64,000 bases of DNA, from NCBI GenBank assembly GCA_016927935.1, contig JAFGLS010000195.1:1-64000 (forward strand), given 5' to 3'. The position numbers and the translations under genes were made by a program. Positions 1 to 7,879 of the stretch are shown one piece after another (position 1 is the stretch's first letter; each line of letters opens with the position of its first letter). The notes below the pieces were generated by a model that ran no database searches, was not told the origin of the DNA, and saw only the letters and a program-made list of their open reading frames with translations. Origin of the DNA: Syntrophaceae bacterium (GTDB lineage Bacteria > Desulfobacterota > Syntrophia > Syntrophales > Smithellaceae).

Positions 1-90
1 TCCGAGATCCAAGCTGTCTCTCCGCTTCCGAAAAACAATAAAGACTTGAGGTGCATTCTTCACTTGAAGAACTTTTTCATAGATGACTAA
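1..90 (+). CDS. C-terminal end of an upstream CDS cut by the window edge, product unknown
   Basis: Frame 1 is open from base 1 (SEIQAVSPLPKNNKDLRCILHLKNFFIDD*), stop TAA at 88-90, 2 nt before the ATG of the next gene. Confidence 0.45.
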   Translation, partial: SEIQAVSPLPKNNKDLRCILHLKNFFIDD

Positions 91-92
91 AT

Positions 93-1154
93 ATGAAAGT
101 AGCGATCGACAATAAACCTCGCCTGATCGCGTGGGAAGTGACACGCAGCTGCAATTTAAACTGCGCGCATTGCCGCGCTGCGGCTAGCCGCGGCCCCTAT
201 ACGGGAGAACTTTCCACCAATAAGTGTTTCCATCTCATTGATGAAATTGCCGCAGTCTCTTCACCGGTAATTATTCTGACCGGAGGCGAGCCGCTTTTAA
301 GACCGGATATTTTTGAAATTTCCTCTTACGGGACAAACAAGGGTCTGCGCATGGTCATGGCAACCAACGGAACTTTGGTTACACCGTCCGTCGCCAGAAA
401 GATGATAAAAAGCGGCATAAAAAGAGTAAGCATCAGCATTGACGGCAAGGACGCGCAAAGCCACGACACTTTTCGTCAGGAAAAAGGCGCGTTTGATAAA
501 GCTATGGCCGGAATAGCTGTGCTTAAGGATGCAGGAATGGAATTCCAAATTAATACTACAATTACTTCAGCTAATCTTGACCAGATTAAAGACATTCTGA
601 AACTGGCTAAAAATAGGGGTGCGGTGGCGCACCACATTTTTCTTTTGGTGCCGACCGGACGCGGCAAAGAACTTGCCGGTCAGTCAATTACCGCCGCCGA
701 TTACGAAGAAACTCTGATATGGTTTCATAAGGAAAGTTTAAAATGCAAAATTCAACTCAAGGCGACCTGCGCGCCACATTACTTCCGCATCATGCATCAA
801 AACAAAAGCAATACAGTAAAACCCAGGAAAAAAGTCAGTGGCCAATTTAATGAATCAACTCGTGGTTGCCTGGGTGGAATAACATTTTGCTTTATTTCCC
901 ATACCGGACAGATTCAGCCCTGCGGTTACCTAGAGCTGGATTGCGGGAATATAAAGAAAAAGAGTTTTTCTTCTATTTGGGAAAAATCGGAGGTGTTTTT
1001 AAACTTGCGCGATTACAGCAGGTACGGCGGCAAGTGTGGTCGTTGCGAATTTATCAAGGTTTGCGGCGGCTGCCGGGCGCGTGCGTATGAATTGACAGGC
1101 GATTATCTGGCGGATGAGCCGTTGTGTTTGTATGAACCCAAAAAATTAAAATGA
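93..1154 (+). CDS. ahbD: Radical SAM protein of the AhbC/AhbD/NirJ type, likely haem b synthase AhbD
   Basis: TRSCNLNCAHCRAAA radical SAM CxxxCxxC motif, TRGCLGGITFCFISHTGQIQPCGYLE and C-terminal CGRCEFIKVCGGCRAR SPASM-like cysteines; next to an AhbA/B-like gene. Confidence 0.7.
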   Translation: MKVAIDNKPRLIAWEVTRSCNLNCAHCRAAASRGPYTGELSTNKCFHLIDEIAAVSSPVIILTGGEPLLRPDIFEISSYGTNKGLRMVMATNGTLVTPSVARKMIKSGIKRVSISIDGKDAQSHDTFRQEKGAFDKAMAGIAVLKDAGMEFQINTTITSANLDQIKDILKLAKNRGAVAHHIFLLVPTGRGKELAGQSITAADYEETLIWFHKESLKCKIQLKATCAPHYFRIMHQNKSNTVKPRKKVSGQFNESTRGCLGGITFCFISHTGQIQPCGYLELDCGNIKKKSFSSIWEKSEVFLNLRDYSRYGGKCGRCEFIKVCGGCRARAYELTGDYLADEPLCLYEPKKLK

Positions 1155-1160
1155 AATTTT

Positions 1161-1275
1161 GTCATTCCGCGAAGAGCCCTTCAGGGTAAACCCGCCGCAG
1201 GCGTGTGAGGAATCTTGAACTTATGCAAATAAAGATTTCTCATCATCCCGATAAATCGGGACTCTTCGAAATGAC
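1161..1275. repeat. MITE-like/palindromic intergenic element
   Basis: Terminal inverted repeat GTCATTccgcGAAGAG...CTCTTCgaaATGAC with inner inverted repeat GAGGAATCTT...AAGATTTCTC. Confidence 0.7.
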
Positions 1276-1304
1276 ATGAACATGGATACCGACCTACGTA
1301 ACAT

Positions 1305-1343
1305 GAATAACCTAAAGGTCACTATAGGGTTATCAGCGACCGG
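1305..1343 (+). repeat. Dispersed repeat GAATAACCTAAAGGTCACTATAGG..AGCGAC (copy A)
   Basis: Shares ordered blocks with 40642..40703 (+) and 42341..42391 (-). Confidence 0.55.
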
Positions 1344-1359
1344 TATGACGAAGCAGATT

Positions 1360-1806
1360 ATGGATGAGATAGATAAAAAAATACTGAATATTTTACAGAA
1401 GGAATTTCCTTTGGTGGAGCAACCTTATCTGATTGTCGGCGAATTTTGTGGCATTAGCGAAGATGAGACAATTCGCCGTGTCCAGAAAATGAAGGAAACT
1501 GGAATCATTCGCCGGATCGGCGCTGTATTTGACGGAGCAAAGCTCGGGAGGGTTAGCACACTTTGCGCCGCGCGTGTCCCGGAGGAGAAAACAAACAGCT
1601 TTGTTAAAATTGTTAATGCCAATAAAAATGTTACACATAATTACCAGCGCGGCCATGAATATAACATCTGGTTTACGGTCAGCGCCGCAAATGATGAAGA
1701 GCTGGAGAATTTTATAAAAGACGTAAAGGAAAGAACAGGAGTGACGGATATTCTGGATATGCGGGCGGTAAGGACTTTCAAGATTAATGCTTCCTTCGAT
1801 TTATAA
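1360..1806 (+). CDS. Siroheme decarboxylase subunit (AhbA/AhbB, Lrp/AsnC-like); start at 1360 or 1345 preferred over 1276
   Basis: MDEIDKKILNILQKEFPLVEQPYLIVGEFCGISEDE..RRIGAVFDGAKLGR..HNYQRGHEYNIWFT; N-terminal extension from 1276 is encoded by repeat DNA. Confidence 0.8.
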   Translation: MDEIDKKILNILQKEFPLVEQPYLIVGEFCGISEDETIRRVQKMKETGIIRRIGAVFDGAKLGRVSTLCAARVPEEKTNSFVKIVNANKNVTHNYQRGHEYNIWFTVSAANDEELENFIKDVKERTGVTDILDMRAVRTFKINASFDL

Positions 1807-1810
1807 AAAG

Positions 1811-1877
1811 GCCGACTCGTATTTTTTTGCCTACCTTTGTTGGCATCGTCGCGGTATGCTGCCAAATACGAATCGGC
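1811..1877. repeat. Long imperfect inverted repeat downstream of the siroheme decarboxylase gene
   Basis: GCCGACTCGTATTT ... AAATACGAATCGGC, 14-nt arms with one mismatch. Confidence 0.6.
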
Positions 1878-1984
1878 ATATGGTTTAATATAAAAACAAG
1901 ATATTGACCTAAAAGATACAACTGTGAGAAAAAGCATCATGATAATTTTATATTTTCATCAATTTAACAAAGGAGGAGTAAAAG

Positions 1985-2674
1985 ATGGACTCGAAGGAAA
2001 TTAATTTTGCAGCTATACCAAAAACAGCTTTAAACGTTGTCACAAAGCCTTCAGAATTTTTTCAGTCAATGCCGAAGGCAGGAGGCTTTCTGGAGCCGCT
2101 GGTTTTTGCGGTCATTATGGGATTGATTGGCGGATGCATTCAAGTCGTAATAAATATCTTGGGCTTTGGTCCATATGCCACCTATGGCGGATCAATTAGT
2201 TTCCGATTAGGTTCTATCGTCTTTATGCCGATTGCTTTTGCCATCGGCAGTTTCATCGGCGCAGCCATTCTTTTTGTAATCTGGAAACTTATGGGTTCAC
2301 AGGAAAATTATGAAACAGCATATCGCTGCGGAGCTTATCTAACTGCTCTGGTTCCGATTACAGCAGTTATTGGTGTAGTACCTTATGCCGGTGGCATTAC
2401 TAATATGGTTATCTATACATTTTATTTGGTTACGGCCAGTGTTCGTGTCCATAATCTGCCTTCACCAAAGGCCTGGCTTGTATTTGGTATCATTGGTGCG
2501 ATTATTGCGATCATAGGCGTTTCCGGAGAATATAGAATAAGGCATGCGGCACCGGAGATAAATAAGTGGCTCAAGATGAGTGAAGAAATGCGCAAAGAAT
2601 ATCAGGACAAGGCAAAAGACATGCAAAAATCCGCCGATGAAATGCGCGAGCAGGCTCAAGAAGAAAATGAATAA
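1985..2674 (+). CDS. YIP1 family membrane protein
   Basis: Multiple TM segments and Yip1-like PKAGGFLEPLVFAVIMGLIGG; AGGAGG Shine-Dalgarno-like sequence upstream. Confidence 0.7.
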   Translation: MDSKEINFAAIPKTALNVVTKPSEFFQSMPKAGGFLEPLVFAVIMGLIGGCIQVVINILGFGPYATYGGSISFRLGSIVFMPIAFAIGSFIGAAILFVIWKLMGSQENYETAYRCGAYLTALVPITAVIGVVPYAGGITNMVIYTFYLVTASVRVHNLPSPKAWLVFGIIGAIIAIIGVSGEYRIRHAAPEINKWLKMSEEMRKEYQDKAKDMQKSADEMREQAQEENE

Positions 2675-2697
2675 ACGATAGTAGCGGGAAAATTTTT

Positions 2698-5355
2698 ATG
2701 ACGGAAAAGAATAAAACACCACTGGTGGCTCTTGTTGACGGCAGTAATTATATCTACCGCGCGTTCTTTGGGCTGCCGCCTTTGACAAATTCCAAAGGTT
2801 TTCCCACCAATGCCATCTACGGTTTTACCAACATGCTTCTGAAGCTCAAGCGTGATATTGCGCCGGACTATATCGTGGTTACATTTGATTTAAAAGGACC
2901 GACCACGCGCCACGAAGAGTTTGAAGATTACAAGGCGACGCGCAAGCCAATGCCCGATGATCTTACCCCCCAGATACCTTTTATTAAGGATATTGTCCGC
3001 GGTTTTTCCATTTGCATTCTGGAAAAGCAGGGGACGGAAGCCGATGATATTATAGGGACGCTCACTGTCCGGGCAAACAAAAAAGGCTGGCGCACCGTCA
3101 TTATTTCCGGCGACAAGGATTTGATGCAGCTTGTTGATGAAAATGTTTCTATGGTTGATACGATGAAGGACAAAACCTATGACGCGGCGGCAGTGAAAGA
3201 AAAATTCGGAGTCGGACCGGATAAAGTGGTGGAAATTCTGGGATTGATGGGCGATACATCCGATAATATTCCCGGTGTACCCGGCGTTGGCCCCAAAACG
3301 GCACAAAAATTAATCGAAGAATACGGAACACTTGAGAAAGTTATCAGAAACGCGGAAAATTTAAAAAACGTCAAGCTGCGCGAGAGTCTTATCAAGTATG
3401 CCGAGCAGGCCCGCATGAGCCGACATCTTGCCAATATCAGAAAAGATATTGAAATTGATTTTGATTTTCAGGACGCGGCAGTCAAAGAGCCGGACAAAGA
3501 AATTCTTACCAAGCTTTTCAGTGAATTTGAATTTTCCTCCCTTTTACGGGAGATAAAGCAAGAAAATGTAAGGCGGGACAAAGAATACAAACAGATTCCG
3601 GACAAAAAAACTCTGAATGAACTTATTGCTCATCTAAAAAAAGGTCATGAAATTTCCCTGGAAGTGATCTGGGAAAAAAGTCCAGCGGCGGATTTAATCG
3701 GTATTGCCATAAGCGCGGGCAAAGAATCTTTCTATATTCCGGTTGGACACACCAAAGTCCAGACACAGTTATCACTTAAGGAAGTGTTGGCCGCCCTGTC
3801 TGATATTTTAAACAGCTCCAGGATAAAAAAATATGTCTATGATTTGAAAACAGCGCTTATTTCTATAGATGATTTTGAAGTCCAGTCCGGCGAGGATCTG
3901 CAATTGGTCGCTTATCTGCTTAATCCGGCAAGATATTCCTATGAACTTGATGAAATTGTCTGGGAATATCTCCACGAACGCATTCCCACACTCAAAGATC
4001 TTGCCGGCGAAAAAGAAAAGACACTTTCATTGGCGTTAGTGCCTCTGGAGAAAATGACGGCGTATGCGGGACAACGCGCGGATGCTATTCTTGAACTGGC
4101 GCCGGAGATAATCGCCCAGTTAAAGAAAATAGATGCCCTTGAGCTTTACATCAAAGTGGAGATGCCGCTACTGCATGTTCTTGCCGATATGGAAAAGAAA
4201 GGCGTGCTGATAGACACAAAAATTTTAAAACAAATGTCCACGGATTTGGGACAGTTGATGTCCATTTCTGAAGAAAAAATCCATCGCCTGGCCGGAGAAA
4301 AATTCAATATCAATTCGCCCAAACAGTTGCAGAGTATTTTATTTGAAAAGCTAAAACTGCCTGCAGGAAAAAAAACAAAAGAAGGTTATTCCACCGACGT
4401 GGATGTACTCACCGATCTTGCCCGCAGCCATGAACTGCCCGCGGAAATTCTTGCTTACCGCTCTCTGGCTAAGCTCAAGTCAACTTATGTTGACGCCCTT
4501 CCCGCCTTGATTAATCCGCAGACGGGAAGGATTCATACTTCTTATAATCAAACGGTGACAGCCACCGGAAGGCTCTCCAGCTCCAATCCCAACCTGCAGA
4601 ATATTCCCATCCGAACGCTGGAAGGCAAAAGAATCCGTCAGGCTTTTATCGCCGATCCGGATTGTCTTTTGATTTCCGCCGACTATTCCCAAATCGAGCT
4701 GCGGGTTCTGGCGCATTTGTCGAAGGACAAAGCGCTGATTGACGCCTTTGCTTCCGACGAGGACATTCACACCCACACGGCAACAGATGTTTTTGGAGTT
4801 TTTCCGCAAATGGTTAATGCCGATATGCGCCGTCAGGCCAAGGTTATCAACTTCGGCATTCTTTATGGAATGAGCGCTTTCGGCCTGGCTAAGGAACTGG
4901 GCGTATCCGTGAAGACCGCCCAGGAATACATTGAAGGATATTTTCAGCGTTACAAGAAGGTGCGTATATATCTTGACGGGATTCTGGAAGACGCACGCCG
5001 TAACGGTTATGTCTGCACGCTTTTAAACCGCCGCCGCTACCTACCGGAATTAAAAAGCAAGATTCCTTCCGTGCGCCAGTTTGCCGAACGTATGGCGATA
5101 AATACCCCTATTCAGGGAACCGCCGCCGATTTGATAAAAGTGGCGATGGTGAATATTGCTGATTTGCTAAAGAAGAAAAAGCTTTCCACCCGGCTTATTA
5201 TGCAGGTGCATGACGAGCTTGTTCTGGAAGCTCCTGTAAAGGAAAAAGAAGAGGTAATGGTACTTGTCAAAAAAGAAATGGAGGAAGTGGTAAAACTTAA
5301 TGTCCCGTTAAAAGTTGAAATTGCCTCCGGCAAAAACTGGGACGAAGCCCACTGA
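2698..5355 (+). CDS. polA: DNA polymerase I
   Basis: 5'-nuclease domain (VDGSNYIYRAFFGLPPL, GDTSDNIPGVPGVGPKTA) and family A polymerase motifs (SADYSQIELRVLAHLS, RRQAKVINFGILYGMSAFGL, MQVHDELVLEAP). Confidence 0.97.
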   Translation: MTEKNKTPLVALVDGSNYIYRAFFGLPPLTNSKGFPTNAIYGFTNMLLKLKRDIAPDYIVVTFDLKGPTTRHEEFEDYKATRKPMPDDLTPQIPFIKDIVRGFSICILEKQGTEADDIIGTLTVRANKKGWRTVIISGDKDLMQLVDENVSMVDTMKDKTYDAAAVKEKFGVGPDKVVEILGLMGDTSDNIPGVPGVGPKTAQKLIEEYGTLEKVIRNAENLKNVKLRESLIKYAEQARMSRHLANIRKDIEIDFDFQDAAVKEPDKEILTKLFSEFEFSSLLREIKQENVRRDKEYKQIPDKKTLNELIAHLKKGHEISLEVIWEKSPAADLIGIAISAGKESFYIPVGHTKVQTQLSLKEVLAALSDILNSSRIKKYVYDLKTALISIDDFEVQSGEDLQLVAYLLNPARYSYELDEIVWEYLHERIPTLKDLAGEKEKTLSLALVPLEKMTAYAGQRADAILELAPEIIAQLKKIDALELYIKVEMPLLHVLADMEKKGVLIDTKILKQMSTDLGQLMSISEEKIHRLAGEKFNINSPKQLQSILFEKLKLPAGKKTKEGYSTDVDVLTDLARSHELPAEILAYRSLAKLKSTYVDALPALINPQTGRIHTSYNQTVTATGRLSSSNPNLQNIPIRTLEGKRIRQAFIADPDCLLISADYSQIELRVLAHLSKDKALIDAFASDEDIHTHTATDVFGVFPQMVNADMRRQAKVINFGILYGMSAFGLAKELGVSVKTAQEYIEGYFQRYKKVRIYLDGILEDARRNGYVCTLLNRRRYLPELKSKIPSVRQFAERMAINTPIQGTAADLIKVAMVNIADLLKKKKLSTRLIMQVHDELVLEAPVKEKEEVMVLVKKEMEEVVKLNVPLKVEIASGKNWDEAH

Positions 5356-5406
5356 CAGTTTAACAGCAAACCTTTCTTCTTTTAATCCTCAATTTTCAAA
5401 GTCATA

Positions 5407-5427
5407 ATTTTATGTTAAATTGCAACA
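5407..5427 (+). promoter_or_regulatory. Shared upstream motif copy 1 (TTTTATGTTAAATTGCAACA)
   Basis: Similar to 6293..6313 and 6726..6747; all upstream of + strand genes. Confidence 0.4.
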
Positions 5428-5505
5428 TGAAGTCGTTTGACAATTTAATTTAAGTTTTAAATAAAAATAAACGTTAAATTAATCCATGTAAGAAAGGAGA
5501 CAACC

Positions 5506-6204
5506 ATGGAAAAATATTCACCCAAAACACTTGATAAGCTTGTCGAAGAACAAATAAAAAAATGGCAATCCAACAGGAAAAAGAAATATAAAAAACCGAT
5601 ACGACCGGTAATAACAATTTCAAGGATCCCAGGATGCAATGCCTGGAATATAGCTAAAAAAATTTCTGAAGAGCTGGAAATTGATTTCTTCGATAAGGAA
5701 ATTGTTGATGACATTTCCCAAAATGCGGACGTTAATCGCCGTGTGGTAGAAACAGTGGATGAACAGGACAATTCCATTGTTCTGGACTGGTTGTCCACTC
5801 TAACCATGGAGCGTCATCTTTGGCCGGATGAATATCTAAATCATCTGACAAGAATAATCGGGACAATCGGTGCTCATGGACATGCTGTTATCCTGGGCAG
5901 AGGAGCCAGTTACATCCTTCCGAAAAAGGTTTGTCTTCGTGTTCTAATTGTTGCACCTCTGGAATTAAGGATCAATAACGTAAGGAATACTTATGACGTA
6001 TCTGAAAAGGTAGCAAGAAAAAATGTCATAGGTGTAGAATCCGAAAGAATTGCCTTTATAAGAAGGTACTTTCATGCAAGTATGCTTGATCCTATGAATT
6101 ATGACTTTGTTTTCAACATGGAAATGTGCGAGCCGGACACGGTTGTAGAGATGGTAAAAACAGCATATAATACTCGCAAATGGTATAAATACAACACTGA
6201 TTGA
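5506..6204 (+). CDS. Cytidylate kinase-like family protein
   Basis: PVITISRIPGCNAWNIAKKISEELEIDFFDKEIVDDIS, ILGRGASYILP. Confidence 0.8.
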   Translation: MEKYSPKTLDKLVEEQIKKWQSNRKKKYKKPIRPVITISRIPGCNAWNIAKKISEELEIDFFDKEIVDDISQNADVNRRVVETVDEQDNSIVLDWLSTLTMERHLWPDEYLNHLTRIIGTIGAHGHAVILGRGASYILPKKVCLRVLIVAPLELRINNVRNTYDVSEKVARKNVIGVESERIAFIRRYFHASMLDPMNYDFVFNMEMCEPDTVVEMVKTAYNTRKWYKYNTD

Positions 6205-6292
6205 ATACGATAAAAAGTTAAAGGCGTGATTGGCCATGTAATTAAGATTGATTTGCACCTTCTTCCTCAATCTTCAATTTTTATTTTTGTTG

Positions 6293-6313
6293 TTTTATGC
6301 TAAGTTACAACCC
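6293..6313 (+). promoter_or_regulatory. Shared upstream motif copy 2 (TTTTATGCTAAGTTACAACCC)
   Basis: Similar to copies 1 and 3. Confidence 0.45.
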
Positions 6314-6336
6314 AAAATTGCTAAAAGGGGTCGATT

Positions 6337-6618
6337 ATGGTAAGTGAAAAGCAGAAAACGAGCAAGAAAAAAATATTGGACAAAGTATTAATGCGGAGAA
6401 AAAAATGGATTAAGCAATACATGCGTATTTTAAAAACCATGTCATCTTCTCCAAAACGATCAAAAAAAACAAAAGTCCCTTCCCCAAAAAGAACAAAAAA
6501 AACAATAGTAATACCACCAAAAAGAATTGAAGAACCAAAAGTTATATTCCAAAAACGAGCTCAAAAGACTCTGGAAAACGAAATCAATAAAAGCTTGAAG
6601 AAATTACTAGATTGGTAA
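6337..6618 (+). CDS. Small Lys-rich protein with repeated PKRxKK motifs, unknown function
   Basis: ORF preceded by aaaagggg; SSPKRSKKTKVPSPKRTKKTIVIPPKRIEEPKV repeats. Confidence 0.55.
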   Translation: MVSEKQKTSKKKILDKVLMRRKKWIKQYMRILKTMSSSPKRSKKTKVPSPKRTKKTIVIPPKRIEEPKVIFQKRAQKTLENEINKSLKKLLDW

Positions 6619-6725
6619 GTCGCGTCTTTCAACTGATTATCTGTAATTCAAACGACTGTCCAATAATGGATTTTTATAGATTTAATATTCCTTTCTTACT
6701 GAAAATCTTAATTTTGTTATTTTAA

Positions 6726-6747
6726 TTTTTATGCTAAGCTAACAACC
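6726..6747 (+). promoter_or_regulatory. Shared upstream motif copy 3 (TTTTTATGCTAAGCTAACAACC)
   Basis: Similar to copies 1 and 2. Confidence 0.45.
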
Positions 6748-6847
6748 ACTTGGAAAATGTTAAATTATAGTTTAATATATGTACATGTTAAGGGAGAAGT
6801 CCTGTTGTCCATATTTAAATAGAAACTCTATATGAGGAGGATTTGCA

Positions 6848-7816
6848 ATGGTACGTCTCAAGAATTTATTCATTGTAATATTTAGTTTATTTTTTATTTT
6901 TATTATCTCCGCATGTGAAAATAATACCTTTTCCAAGATAAAAAAAAAGATATCTTCAATTTTCGGTGAAGACATCATATCTTTTCCTGTCGAACAAGGA
7001 GGTGGATGGGGCTTCATCGACAAGACCGGCAAATATGTAATCCAGCCGCAGTTTGAAGGTGCGGGAAGATTCTCCGATGGCTTTGCCGCTGTTAAAATTG
7101 GTGATAGATGGGGTTTCATCGACAAGACCGGAGATTATGTAATCAACCCGCAGTTTGATGTGGCGTTTTTATTCCATGACGGTCTTGCTTCTGTCGGACT
7201 TGGAGGCGATAAAATCAAAGTTGGTTTTATCAATAAAGCCGGCAAATATGTAATCCAACCGCAGTTTGATGATGCAGGATGGTTCTCCGATGGTCTTACA
7301 GCTGTTGGAAATAAAGGCAACAAACGGAAAGTCGGTTTCATCGACAAGACCGGCAAGTATGTAATCCAGCCGCAGTTTGATGATGCCGGATGGTTCTCCG
7401 AAGGTCTTGCTGCCGTTAAAGTTGGAAACAAATATGGTTATATCGACAAGACCGGCAAGTATGTAATCCAGCCGCAGTTTGAATTTGCCTTTTGGTTTTC
7501 CGAAGGTCTTGCGGCTGTCAAAAGCGGGGAAAAGTACGGTTTTATCGACAAGACCGGTAAGTATGTAATCGAGCCGCAGTTTGATTTTGAATTTTGGTTT
7601 TCCGAAGGCCTTGCGGCTGTTAAAAGTGGCGGCAAGTATGGTTTTATCGATAAGACCGGCAAATTCGTAATTGATCCACAGTTTGACATTGCGTTTTGGT
7701 ATGAAAATGGACTGGCCCCTGTTGGAGTCGGGCGTGATAAAGCTAAGATTGGTTTTATCAACAAGGCCGGCAAGTATGTAATCAATCCGCAGTTTGATGA
7801 TATTAAAGTTTTTTAA
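6848..7816 (+). CDS. WG-repeat (KWG) lipoprotein-like protein
   Basis: Signal peptide with lipobox-like IISAC; eight tandem GFIDKTGKYVIxPQFxxaxxFSeGLAAVk units; aggagg RBS. Confidence 0.9.
   Translation: MVRLKNLFIVIFSLFFIFIISACENNTFSKIKKKISSIFGEDIISFPVEQGGGWGFIDKTGKYVIQPQFEGAGRFSDGFAAVKIGDRWGFIDKTGDYVINPQFDVAFLFHDGLASVGLGGDKIKVGFINKAGKYVIQPQFDDAGWFSDGLTAVGNKGNKRKVGFIDKTGKYVIQPQFDDAGWFSEGLAAVKVGNKYGYIDKTGKYVIQPQFEFAFWFSEGLAAVKSGEKYGFIDKTGKYVIEPQFDFEFWFSEGLAAVKSGGKYGFIDKTGKFVIDPQFDIAFWYENGLAPVGVGRDKAKIGFINKAGKYVINPQFDDIKVF
7005..7813 (+). repeat. In-frame tandem repeat array encoding WG repeats (about 102-111 bp units)
   Basis: Recurring ggtttcatcgacaagaccggcaagtatgtaatccagccgcagtttga. Confidence 0.9.
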
Positions 7817-7879
7817 AAAACATCAGCGGGATATAAAAACATAATAATCAAAGCGGTTTGTCCCGCAAAGCGGAGGGCG

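Noticed and set aside
6772-7785. Long minus-strand ORFs opposite the WG-repeat gene (6772..7125, 7135..7431, 7438..7785)
   Set aside because: They mirror the repetitive plus-strand coding sequence; the plus frame has a signal peptide, RBS and recognised repeats.
7005-7813. Regular direct repeats resembling a CRISPR-like array
   Set aside because: Repeats are in-frame, about 102-111 bp, and encode WG units; no unique spacers or cas genes.
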